NCBI GenBank assembly: GCA_050260215.1
Contig: JBLNBU010000196.1
Span: forward strand, 1-8,101
Direction: 5' to 3'
Length of the DNA stretch: 8,101 nt
Source: JBLNBU01 sp050260215
GTDB lineage: Bacteria > Pseudomonadota > Alphaproteobacteria > Rhodospirillales > Magnetospirillaceae
Within the stretch, counting starts at the first letter, position 1; the number at the start of each line of letters is the position of its first letter. The position numbers and the translations under genes are program-made. Positions 1 to 6,222 of the stretch are shown in pieces. The notes beneath the pieces were generated by a model. It saw only the letters and a list, made by a program, of their open reading frames with translations. It ran no database searches and was not told where the DNA came from.

Positions 1-4
1 GCAA

Positions 5-43
5 CTCTCCCTCACCCCGCCCCTCTCCCGCTGGGAGAGGGAG
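5..43. repeat. GC-rich palindromic intergenic repeat / hairpin
   Basis: Positions 21-29 (CCCTCTCCC) and 33-41 (GGGAGAGGG) form a perfect 9-bp stem around a 3-base loop. A second copy of CTCTCCC at 5-11, and CTCCCTC at 7-13, can pair with GGGAGAG (33-39) or GAGGGAG (37-43), so two mutually exclusive hairpins are possible. It begins 8 bp beyond the adaptor stop codon on the minus strand. No T-tract follows the stem in that direction, so a canonical intrinsic terminator is not supported. From memory, palindromes of the form CCCTCTCCC...GGGAGAGGG followed by GGGTGAGGG (here the complement of 11-19) are dispersed in many proteobacterial genomes, so a REP-like repeat that may also shape or stabilise mRNA ends is the best reading. 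Confidence 0.65.
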
Positions 44-48
44 TATTC

Positions 49-1464
49 CTACTTCCCCCCGAAGCCCTGCAGCGCGGCGCGGAGGTTGCTTTCGGCGTCG
101 ATCAGGAAGTTGGCGCGCACCACCACCTTCTCGCCTTCCGCCAGGCCGCGGGCGATTTCGACCAAGCCGTTGCCGCGGGCGCCCAGCCCAACTTCGCGCG
201 GCTCGTACAGGCCTTCGCCGCGCTCGACCAGCACCACCTGGCGGGCGCCGCTGTCCAGCACCGCCGAGTCGGGCACCAGCACCACCGGATGGCCGGCGGT
301 GGGGGCGGCCAGCTCGACGGTGCCGTAGAGCGCGGGCTTGAGGGTGCCGCCGTGGTTGGGCAGCTCGATGCGGACCTTGGCGGTGCGGGTCTGCTCGGTG
401 ACGGTGGGATAGACGAAGGTCACCTTGCCGTCGAAGCTCATCCCCGGCAGGGCGTTGAAGGTCAACCGGGCCGGCTGGCCGACGCGCACCAGGGGCAGGT
501 CCTGCTCGAACACCTCGGCGATGACCCACACGGTCGACAGGTCGGCGATCTGGTACAGCGGCTCGCCGGGCATGAAGCGCATGCCCTGCACCGCCCGTTT
601 TTCCAGCACCACGCCGCCGGCCGGCGAGGCCAGCGCCAGGGTGCGCGACGGCTGGCCGCCCTGGCGCAGCCGCTCGATCTGGGCGGCGGGGATGTCCCAG
701 TTCTTCAGGCGCGACAGCGCGCCTTCGGCCAGGGCGCGGGCGGACTCGCGCGCCTCGGGCGAGGCGGTTTCCAGTGCGCGCGCGCCTTGCAGCGCCAGCA
801 CGTATTCCTGCTGGGCCAGCACCAGGTCGGGGCTGTAGACCTCCATCAACGCCTGGCCGCGCGCCACCGGCTGGCCGGTCTGGTTGACGTTGAGCCGTTC
901 GATGTAGCCTTCGAACTTGGGCGCCACCACGTGCAGGTTGCGCTCGTCGACCTGGACGGTGCCCACGGCCCGCACGGTGCGTTCCAGGGTGCCCAGGCGC
1001 GCCGCCTCGGTGCGCACGCCCAGCTTCTGCACCTTGTCCAGGCCCACCTTCAGCGTCGGCCCGCCGTCGTCGTCGCCCTCGTACACGGGCACGTAGTCCA
1101 TGCCCATGCTGTCCTTCTTGGGCACCGGCGAGGTGTCGGGCAGGCCCATGGGATTGCGGTAGTAAAGGATCTTGCCGGTCTTCTTCGGCGCCGCGGCGGG
1201 CGTGGGCTCGGGCTCGGCGTCGGCATAGACGGGGGTGTAGTCCCTGCCCTGCTCGTCCTTCTTGGGCGTCGGCGAATAGTCCGGCTTCCCGTCGGGGTGC
1301 TGGTAGAACAGGATGGCGCGGTCCTTGGCAACCTGGGCGGCCGCGTGGGCGGCGTGGTCTTCCTTGGCCGGCGGAGCAGCCGGCGGCGGCGCCGAATTGC
1401 GGCCGAACCAGAACCCCGCGCCCAGGGCGACGAGCACGGCGACGACGGCAAGGGCACGGCTCAC
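49..1464 (-). CDS. CusB-type RND efflux periplasmic adaptor with tandem heavy-metal-binding motifs
   Basis: This is a 471-aa membrane-fusion (adaptor) protein that would link an inner-membrane RND pump to the TolC-type channel encoded just upstream, exporting metal ions from the periplasm. Residues 4-20 form a hydrophobic uncleaved anchor with no lipobox cysteine. An HxxH pair follows at H37/H40. Two gap-free copies of a heavy-metal-binding motif lie at about 51-80 and 99-128. The second has the typical Met positions M106, M120 and M122 in YYRNPMG...DSMGMDYVPVY; the first has Asp, Gln and Arg there. The barrel-sandwich/lipoyl half is near APKFEGYIERLNV, followed by a helical hairpin, the second half at LASPAGGVVLEKRAVQG, a beta-barrel (STVWVIAEVFEQDLPLV) and a membrane-proximal domain. 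The GTG start at 1464-1462 overlaps the upstream stop as GTGA, with GGGAGG 6 nt ahead. No in-frame ATG precedes residue 106, so GTG is by far the best start. Methionine-rich motifs favour Cu(I)/Ag(I), but this is inference; CzcB-like specificity is the alternative. Confidence 0.93.
   Translation of the reverse strand: MSRALAVVAVLVALGAGFWFGRNSAPPPAAPPAKEDHAAHAAAQVAKDRAILFYQHPDGKPDYSPTPKKDEQGRDYTPVYADAEPEPTPAAAPKKTGKILYYRNPMGLPDTSPVPKKDSMGMDYVPVYEGDDDGGPTLKVGLDKVQKLGVRTEAARLGTLERTVRAVGTVQVDERNLHVVAPKFEGYIERLNVNQTGQPVARGQALMEVYSPDLVLAQQEYVLALQGARALETASPEARESARALAEGALSRLKNWDIPAAQIERLRQGGQPSRTLALASPAGGVVLEKRAVQGMRFMPGEPLYQIADLSTVWVIAEVFEQDLPLVRVGQPARLTFNALPGMSFDGKVTFVYPTVTEQTRTAKVRIELPNHGGTLKPALYGTVELAAPTAGHPVVLVPDSAVLDSGARQVVLVERGEGLYEPREVGLGARGNGLVEIARGLAEGEKVVVRANFLIDAESNLRAALQGFGGK
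1081..1314 (-). other. Tandem heavy-metal-binding motifs within the adaptor
   Basis: Two 30-residue units are encoded at 1225-1314 (residues 51-80) and 1081-1170 (residues 99-128), separated by an Ala/Pro/Glu-rich linker of 18 residues. Aligned without gaps they share 19 of 30 residues, including the PxG, SPxPKKD and GxDYxPVY positions. All three methionines of the second unit (M106, M120, M122) are replaced in the first (D58, Q72, R74), while the first has H56 where the second has N104. The first unit therefore keeps the fold signature but has lost the likely thioether ligands. Confidence 0.8.
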
Positions 1465-2735
1465 AGCGCGCCTCCCACCAGCTTTTCCAGCTCGGCCAGG
1501 CGGATCTGCTGGTCGAACTGGACGCGGACCAGGTCCATGTTGGACTTCCACAGCTGCTGTTCGCCGGTCAGCACGTCGAGGAAGTCGCCGCGACCCAGCT
1601 CGTAGGCCTTGGCGGCGGCCTGGAAGCCGATCTCGGCCTGGGGCAGGGTGTTCTCGCGCACCAGCCTCTCGACCTCGCGGTCGGACTTCAGTGCGATCCA
1701 GGCGTCGGTGACGTCGTTGGACAGTTCCAGGGCGCGCGCCTCGCGCCGGGCCCGCGCCGCCGCGGCCATGGCCTTGCTTTCGCCGATGTCGGACTCGCGC
1801 AGGCCCCACTGGAGCGGGACGTTCATGGTCAGCATCGCCTCGTAGCCGCGGAAGTCGTCCTCGCGGCGGACCGTGCCGATGCCGATCTCGACATCGGGGA
1901 ACCAGCTCTTTTCGGCCAGGTCGACGCTTCGGTCGGCACCGTCGATGGTGGCGGTCTGGGCCAGGATCTCGGGGTGGGCGGTGCGCGCCCGGTCGGTCAG
2001 CGCCGGCAGGTCCAAAGCCTCCATGGCCGGGATGGGCCGCGGCGCCGGGGCCTCGACCAGCGGCGCGTCGAGGGGGCGGGCGAGCAGGCGGTTGATCTTG
2101 GCGCGAGCCTTGGTCCGCTCCCCGTTCATGCGGGCGATCTCGGCTTCCAGCATGGCCTTCTCGACCTCGGCGCGGGTGACGTCCTGCTGCTTGCCCAGGC
2201 CCTGGCCGTAGCGGGCGCGCGCCAGCTTGGACAGGGTGTCGAGCCGGGCCTTGAGGTCGGTGGCCAGGTCGATGACGAGATGGGCCGAGTGGTACTCGGC
2301 ATAGGCCGCCTTGACCTTGGCGACCAGTTCGTTCTCCACCTGGCGCTTGAGCACCGCGGCCTTGCGGGCGTTGGCCTCGGCGATCTCGCGCTTGAGGTCG
2401 CGCTTGCCCCAGAACGGCAGCTCCTGGAAGACGCGGATCTTCTTGGTGGTGCTGGCGGCCGGATTCGACGGCCAATAGCCCGGCGAGTTGCGCGCCCAGT
2501 CCTCGACGGAGAACTGGATCTTGGGATCGGCCAGGCTGCCCGCGCCCTCGACCTTGGCGGCGGCGGCATCGGCTTCCAGCGCGCCCACCTGCAGGTCGGG
2601 GCTGTTGGCCTTGGCGATGGCGACCAGGTCGTCGACCGTGGCGCCGACCCTGCCGGAGTGGTCGTGGGCATGCTGGGCGGCGGCCGGAAAGGCCACCGCC
2701 AGCGTCAGGGCAACCGCCAGGATCGGGCTGCGCAT
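1461..2735 (-). CDS. TolC-family outer-membrane efflux protein (CusC/CzcC type)
   Basis: This is a 424-aa outer-membrane channel component of a tripartite RND efflux system. Residues 1-20 (MRSPILAVALTLAVAFPAAA) are a typical signal peptide ending in AAA before Q21. There is no lipobox cysteine, unlike lipidated E. coli CusC. The mature N-terminus begins with a histidine cluster, HAHDH (22-26). Two outer-membrane efflux repeats follow (roughly 33-215 and 237-420), rich in Ala, Glu and Lys heptads with NSPDL and HPEI motifs that typically open each repeat. ARARYGQGLGKQQDVTRAEVEK in the first repeat is matched by AKAYELGRGDFLDVLTGEQQ in the second, the usual internal duplication. Length fits the CzcC/CusC family (about 420 aa). 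The ATG at 2735-2733 is 10 nt after the upstream gene's stop, with GAGGA overlapping that stop as ribosome-binding site. It lies between the YtkA/FixH-like gene and the adaptor in one transcription unit. Confidence 0.93.
   Translation of the reverse strand: MRSPILAVALTLAVAFPAAAQHAHDHSGRVGATVDDLVAIAKANSPDLQVGALEADAAAAKVEGAGSLADPKIQFSVEDWARNSPGYWPSNPAASTTKKIRVFQELPFWGKRDLKREIAEANARKAAVLKRQVENELVAKVKAAYAEYHSAHLVIDLATDLKARLDTLSKLARARYGQGLGKQQDVTRAEVEKAMLEAEIARMNGERTKARAKINRLLARPLDAPLVEAPAPRPIPAMEALDLPALTDRARTAHPEILAQTATIDGADRSVDLAEKSWFPDVEIGIGTVRREDDFRGYEAMLTMNVPLQWGLRESDIGESKAMAAAARARREARALELSNDVTDAWIALKSDREVERLVRENTLPQAEIGFQAAAKAYELGRGDFLDVLTGEQQLWKSNMDLVRVQFDQQIRLAELEKLVGGAL
1471..1476 (-). 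promoter_or_regulatory. Shine-Dalgarno site deciding the GTG start of the adaptor gene
   Basis: GGGAGG on the minus strand lies 6 nt before the GTG at 1464-1462, inside the last codons of the outer-membrane factor gene. It supports the GTG start and translational coupling through the GTGA stop/start overlap. Confidence 0.75.
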
Positions 2736-2745
2736 GGCGATGTCC

Positions 2746-3144
2746 TCAGTGGGAGTGGCCGCCGCCGGTGGCGGTAAACGGCACCGTGCCGGTGATGGTG
2801 GCCGCCTCGCCCTGCACCTTGGCCGAGACCGTCAGCGTCCAGGGCCCCGCCATGGAGAGGTCGGCGGTGAACGGATACACGCCCTTGCCGTCGGGGGCGC
2901 CCGCCTTGACCGCGGTGGCCATGGGAGCCATGCCGTCCATGGGCATGACCACCTTGGGCTGGAAGACGATGGCGTCGCCCACCGGCTTGCCGGTCGGCAC
3001 GTGCACCAGCCGCACCGCGATGGTGGCGGTGGGCGAGGCGGCGACGTTGGACTGCACCGGCTCGAAGCGGTAGTCGTTGGGCGCGGCGATGGCCTGGGCG
3101 GCCAGCAGGGCCAGGCCGAAGGAAAAGGCGGCAGTCTTGAGCAT
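2746..3144 (-). CDS. Secreted YtkA/FixH-like protein with Met-rich and His motifs
   Basis: This 132-aa protein has a signal peptide (about residues 1-20, ending AIA before A21) and is then a single small beta-rich domain resembling the YtkA-like/FixH family: YRFEPVQSNV, ATIAVRLVH, GPWTLTVSAKVQGEAA. A methionine cluster, MPMDGMAPM (67-75), and a C-terminal GGGHSH look suited to binding soft metal ions. Members of this family are often found at the head of metal-efflux RND operons, where they are thought to act as periplasmic accessory or metal-binding proteins; this role is inferred here from motifs and position. The ATG at 3144-3142 is preceded by GAGGG about 6 nt upstream. It is the first gene of the minus-strand operon, and its promoter region is shared with the divergent sensor kinase. 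The reaction, if any, is unknown. Confidence 0.82.
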   Translation of the reverse strand: MLKTAAFSFGLALLAAQAIAAPNDYRFEPVQSNVAASPTATIAVRLVHVPTGKPVGDAIVFQPKVVMPMDGMAPMATAVKAGAPDGKGVYPFTADLSMAGPWTLTVSAKVQGEAATITGTVPFTATGGGHSH

Positions 3145-3175
3145 GGAGCCCTCGGTTTGTCCGAAAGATGACTAT

Positions 3176-3181
3176 TTCATA
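3176..3181 (-). promoter_or_regulatory. Candidate -10 element of the efflux operon
   Basis: TATGAA (followed by AT) on the minus strand lies about 32 bp before the first operon ATG, giving an expected 5' UTR of roughly 24 nt. At the 17-bp-spaced position the -35 region (AAGGTC, 3204-3199) is poor. This fits a promoter that needs an activator bound just upstream, where the TGTAAA direct repeats lie. Seen by eye only. Confidence 0.35.
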
Positions 3182-3190
3182 CACCCACCG

Positions 3191-3219
3191 GCGACACCGA
3201 CCTTGTAAAGAAGTGTAAA
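3191..3219 (+). promoter_or_regulatory. Candidate promoter of the sensor kinase/regulator operon
   Basis: GCGACA (3191-3196, 4/6 match to TTGACA) and TGTAAA (3214-3219, 4/6 match to TATAAT) are 17 bp apart. Transcription would start near 3226, leaving a leader of about 35 nt before the ATG at 3261. The -10 is the same hexamer as the second operator-like repeat, so a regulator bound there would affect this promoter directly. If correct, the upstream in-frame ATG at 3219 cannot be the start codon. Confidence 0.35.
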
Positions 3220-3222
3220 TGC
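3203..3222. promoter_or_regulatory. Direct-repeat operator, likely OmpR/PhoB-type regulator binding site
   Basis: Two TGTAAA hexamers at 3204-3209 and 3214-3219 are in direct orientation, with starts exactly 10 bp apart (one helical turn), set in an AT-rich island inside GC-rich DNA. OmpR/PhoB-family regulators bind as head-to-tail dimers to hexameric direct repeats separated by about 4-5 bp. The site sits between the efflux operon and the two-component genes, whose regulator belongs to this family. It is therefore the best candidate for its binding site; the match is positional and architectural, not tested. Confidence 0.6.
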
Positions 3223-3260
3223 CATTGGCGGCCGGAAATGCCCGGACTAAAGATGTGCAC

Positions 3261-4631
3261 ATGAAGCGCCTGCTGCCCGATTCCATCGCCGGCCGCACCT
3301 TGCTGGTGCTGCTGGTGGGGCTGACCCTGTCGCACCTGGCCGGGATCGCCCTGGTCTCGTCGGACCGCCACGACACGGCGCTGGCCGCCAGCGACCGGCT
3401 GGCCGCCGAGCGGGTGGCGGTGGTGGCGTCCCAGGTGGACGGCGCGCCGCCTGCCGCCCGGACCGGCCTGGCCGCCGCCCTGTCCAGCCCGTCCCTGACC
3501 GTATCGCTGGCCGCCGGGCCCGAGGTGGCCTCGTCCCACCATGACGACATGCACCTGGCCATGATGGCCGAGGTGCTGGAACCCCGCTTCGGGCCGGTGG
3601 GCCACGACCGGCTGCACGTGGTCCACACCCTGGTGCAGGCCCATGTCCAAGGCTTCAGCCAGCAGCTGCTGCACGGCTTTCCCAAGGACATGGTGATGGC
3701 GGTGTCGTTCCGGCTGGCCGACGGAAGCTGGGCCAATTTCCACGTGGCCATGGCGCGGCAGTCGGCCCTGTGGTCGGCCCACACCCTGGTGTCGACCCTG
3801 GTGATGATGGCGGCGATCCTGGTGCTGGGCGCATGGGCGGCGGGCTGGGCCGGCCGTCCGCTGGGCGCGTTCGCCAAGGCCGCCGACCGACTGGGCCGCG
3901 ACGTCGCCGCCCCGCCGCTGCCCGAGGACGGCCCGGCCGAGGTGCGCCGCGCCGCAACCGCCTTCAACGAGATGCAGGCGCGCATCCGCCGCTTCGTCGA
4001 CGACCGCACCCAGATGCTGGCTGCCATCAGCCACGACCTGCGCAGCCCCATCACCCGACTGCGCCTGCGCGCCGAGATGCTGCCCGACGGCGAGGGCAAG
4101 GAACGCACCCTGGCCGACCTTGCCGAGATGGAGGGCATGGTCGCCTCGACGCTGGACTTCGCCCGCGGCGAGGCCGGGGACGAGGCCGCCCAGCCCATCG
4201 ACCTGGCCGCCACCCTGGAAGCGGTGTGCGACAACGCCACCGACATGGGGCTGATGGCCGACTTCCACTGGGACGGCCGGCTGGTCTGCACCTGCCGGCC
4301 CACCGCCATCAAGCGGGCGCTGGCCAACCTGGTCGAGAACGCCGCCCGCTACGGCGGCCATGCCTCGGTGCGGGCCAGCGTGGCGGACGGATCGGTGACG
4401 GTGACCATCGACGACGACGGCCCCGGCATCCCGGCGGCCGAGCTGGAAAGGGTGTTCGCGCCGTTCTTCCGCCTGGAGGGCTCGCGCAACCGCAAGACCG
4501 GCGGCATGGGTCTGGGGCTGACGGTGGCGCGCAGCATCATCCGCGCCCATGGCGGCGACATCCGGCTGGAAAACCGCGCGCAAGGGGGCTTGCGCGCCGT
4601 GGTGACCATCCCGCAGGGGGACGGGCCATGA
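3261..4631 (+). CDS. EnvZ-like membrane sensor histidine kinase, probable metal sensor
   Basis: This 456-aa inner-membrane kinase would autophosphorylate on histidine and pass the phosphate to the regulator encoded next. TM1 is about 13-33. A periplasmic region of about 140 residues follows, containing a SSHHDDMH cluster (91-98) and further histidines (HDRLHVVH and on). TM2 is about 175-195, followed by a HAMP domain (about 197-249). The HisKA box AAISHDLRSPITRLRLR has phosphoacceptor H258. The ATPase domain shows the N box NLVENAARYG (N360), D-box DDDGPGIP (384 on), F box VFAPFF and G2 box GGMGLGL (about 414-420), so all catalytic motifs are intact. The start at ATG 3261 is chosen because it opens directly on the signal-anchor; in-frame ATG 3219 and GTG 3255 are alternatives. 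No strong ribosome-binding site precedes it. Gene order is kinase then regulator, with the ends overlapping as ATGA. The divergent efflux operon and the His/Met loop suggest copper, silver or another heavy-metal signal; the ligand is inferred. Confidence 0.92.
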   Translation: MKRLLPDSIAGRTLLVLLVGLTLSHLAGIALVSSDRHDTALAASDRLAAERVAVVASQVDGAPPAARTGLAAALSSPSLTVSLAAGPEVASSHHDDMHLAMMAEVLEPRFGPVGHDRLHVVHTLVQAHVQGFSQQLLHGFPKDMVMAVSFRLADGSWANFHVAMARQSALWSAHTLVSTLVMMAAILVLGAWAAGWAGRPLGAFAKAADRLGRDVAAPPLPEDGPAEVRRAATAFNEMQARIRRFVDDRTQMLAAISHDLRSPITRLRLRAEMLPDGEGKERTLADLAEMEGMVASTLDFARGEAGDEAAQPIDLAATLEAVCDNATDMGLMADFHWDGRLVCTCRPTAIKRALANLVENAARYGGHASVRASVADGSVTVTIDDDGPGIPAAELERVFAPFFRLEGSRNRKTGGMGLGLTVARSIIRAHGGDIRLENRAQGGLRAVVTIPQGDGP

Positions 4632-5323
4632 GCGCGCACATCCTGGTGGTCGACGACGACGCCGAGATCTGCCGCCTGGTCACCGGCCTTTTGGAGCGCG
4701 AGGGATTTCGCGCCACCGCCGTGGGCGACGGCGTCGCCATGCGCCACGCCCTGGCCGCCGGCGGCATCGACCTGGTGGTGCTGGACCTGATGCTGCCGGG
4801 CGAGGACGGGCTGTCCTTGTGCCGGGACCTGCGCGCCCGGACCGACCTGCCGGTGATCATGCTGACCGCCAAAGGGACGGAGGGCGACCGGGTGGCCGGG
4901 CTGGAAACCGGGGCCGACGACTACCTGGCCAAGCCGTTCGGCGCCGCCGAGCTGCTGGCGCGCATCCGTGCGGTGCTGCGCCGCGCCCGCCCCCGCCAGG
5001 GAAGCGAGGTGCTGTGCTTCGCCGGCTGGCGGCTGGATACAGTGCACCGCCGCCTGACTTCGGCCGAGGGCGTGCTGGTCGAGCTGACCGGGGCCGAATA
5101 CGACCTGTTGCTGGCCTTGCTGCGCCATTGCAACCAGGTGCTGGACCGCGACCGCCTGCTGGAACTGACCCGCGGGCGGTTGGCCGGCCCCGAGGACCGC
5201 ACCATCGACGTCCAGGTCGGCAAGCTGCGCCGCAAGCTGGAACCCGACCCCAAGGCCCCGACGCTGATCAAGACGGTGCGCGGCGGCGGCTACGTCCTGG
5301 CCGCCGAGGTCCGCTCCGCCTGA
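4628..5323 (+). CDS. OmpR-family response regulator
   Basis: This is a 231-aa DNA-binding response regulator of usual family length. The receiver domain (about 4-115) has the acidic pocket D9-D11, phosphoacceptor D53 in LVVLDLMLPGEDG, T80 (MLTAK) and conserved K102 (DDYLAKPFG). A short linker leads to a winged-helix domain (about 130-226) with LTGAEYDLLLALLRH, the recognition-helix region RTIDVQVGKLRRKLE, and the wing motif TVRGGGYVL (216-224). The ATG at 4628 overlaps the kinase stop as ATGA and is preceded by AGGGGGA about 7 nt upstream, so the two genes are probably translationally coupled. The likely target is the direct-repeat site at 3203-3222. The stop codon at 5321-5323 is immediately followed by the convergent gene's stop, with no obvious terminator between. 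Close relatives are called CusR/CopR/PhoB/OmpR-like; I do not assign a symbol. Confidence 0.94.
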   Translation: MSAHILVVDDDAEICRLVTGLLEREGFRATAVGDGVAMRHALAAGGIDLVVLDLMLPGEDGLSLCRDLRARTDLPVIMLTAKGTEGDRVAGLETGADDYLAKPFGAAELLARIRAVLRRARPRQGSEVLCFAGWRLDTVHRRLTSAEGVLVELTGAEYDLLLALLRHCNQVLDRDRLLELTRGRLAGPEDRTIDVQVGKLRRKLEPDPKAPTLIKTVRGGGYVLAAEVRSA

Positions 5324-6085
5324 CTACCGTTCCGAGACCCCGTAGCGGGCGAGGATGCGGGCCAGGCTGCCGTCCTTGCGCATTTCGCGCACGCCGGCCG
5401 ACAGGGCCGCGGCATAGGCGGCGGCGCGCGGCTTGGCCGGCGAGAAGGCGATATAGATGGCCCCGCCCGGCATATGGCCGGCAATGCGCATCTTGCTCTC
5501 GTTGCCCAGCCGGGCCAGCGTGTAGGCCACCACCGCCGCGTCGTCGACCACCACGTCGATGCGCCGGTTCAGCAGCTTGAGGATGTTGCGTTCGAGCGCG
5601 TTGCCGCCGCCCAGGGGGCGCACCTGGTCGGGGTGGTCGGCCAGCCACTGGTCGATCTCGGCGGAATAGCTGTAGTCCTGGATGCTGCCGACCCGGCGGT
5701 TGCCGATCGACCCCAGCCCCTGCATGGTCCACGGATCGTCGGCGCGGACCACGAACACGTTGGACTGCAGCCCCAGCGGCTCCTCGGGCAGGATCAGCCC
5801 GGCGGTGCGCGCCTCTTGGGCCAGGGTCCCGGCGGCGCCGTCCGCCTGGCCGCCTTGGACGTCCTTGATGACCCGCGCCCATGCCACCGACTTGTAGACC
5901 AGATCGAAGCCCGACCGCGCCAACGCCTCGCGGGCGACTTCGATCATGTAGCCGGGCTTGGGGTCGGCGGCGTCGCAGGTGTGCGGGCACCAGGGATCGG
6001 CCTCGACCACCACGGTTTCGCGCGCCTGGGCGCACGCGCTCCACAGCCCCACCGCCAGCGCCAACGCCGCACCGAGACCTCTCAT
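5324..6085 (-). CDS. Periplasmic solute-binding protein (bacterial extracellular SBP family 3-like)
   Basis: This is a 253-aa secreted protein. The signal peptide MRGLGAALALAVG... probably ends at AQA (19-21); C18 is not in a proper lipobox, so signal peptidase I processing is likely. The mature part starts ETVVVEADPWCPHTCD, with a two-cysteine pair (C33, C37) that could form a disulfide. Family-3-like features include PGYMIEVAREALARSGFDLVYKSV, the WARVIKDVQGGQADGAAGTL segment, a hinge/second-lobe region with RVGSIQDYSYS, RRIDVVVDD (usual 'D' box) and a final FSPAKPRAAAYAAAL...GSLARILARYG helix. Such proteins bind amino acids or similar small ligands. No ABC permease or ATPase is nearby, so it may serve sensing or an unlinked transporter; the ligand is unknown. 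ATG at 6085-6083 is chosen because GGGAGAGG precedes it by 6 nt; a GTG at 6103 would add six residues before the signal sequence. Confidence 0.85.
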   Translation of the reverse strand: MRGLGAALALAVGLWSACAQARETVVVEADPWCPHTCDAADPKPGYMIEVAREALARSGFDLVYKSVAWARVIKDVQGGQADGAAGTLAQEARTAGLILPEEPLGLQSNVFVVRADDPWTMQGLGSIGNRRVGSIQDYSYSAEIDQWLADHPDQVRPLGGGNALERNILKLLNRRIDVVVDDAAVVAYTLARLGNESKMRIAGHMPGGAIYIAFSPAKPRAAAYAAALSAGVREMRKDGSLARILARYGVSER

Positions 6086-6091
6086 CGCCCA

Positions 6092-6099
6092 CCTCTCCC
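6092..6099 (-). promoter_or_regulatory. Shine-Dalgarno site fixing the solute-binding protein start
   Basis: GGGAGAGG on the minus strand is 6 nt before the ATG at 6085-6083. The alternative GTG at 6103 lies upstream of this sequence and would make the site internal, so the ATG start is preferred. Confidence 0.7.
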
Positions 6100-6222
6100 G
6101 CACGCAGCGACCGCCACGACCCTGGCCGAGAGGGGAGCGGCCGTCAACTGCATTCCTCTACCACTGGTTTTGGTTGAATGGGTCGGCGGCCGCTAGCCAA
6201 CTGATCGCCATTGCGGCCTTTC

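Noticed and set aside
1465..2475. Upstream extension of the adaptor reading frame through the channel gene
   Set aside because: The extension translates to Arg/Pro/Gly-rich noise in another frame of the TolC-family gene. The GTG at 1464 has a strong ribosome-binding site and opens directly on the membrane anchor.
289..2777. Long plus-strand open frames opposite the efflux operon
   Set aside because: They are shadows of the adaptor and channel genes; translations are compositionally biased and match no family I recognise.
3219..3260. Earlier ATG start for the sensor kinase at 3219
   Set aside because: It lies within the direct-repeat/-10 region, has no ribosome-binding site, and adds 14 residues without improving the signal-anchor.
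3177..4583. Long open frames on the minus strand opposite the sensor kinase (also 2705-4327)
   Set aside because: They are antisense to a protein with complete kinase motifs, have low-complexity Gly/Ala/Arg/His-rich translations without recognisable domains, and result from few stop codons in GC-rich DNA.
6092..6101. Second copy of the palindromic repeat (shared CCTCTCCCGC)
   Set aside because: Only one arm (10 nt) matches 22-31, there is no partner arm at the right distance, and it is explained as the ribosome-binding site of the solute-binding protein gene.
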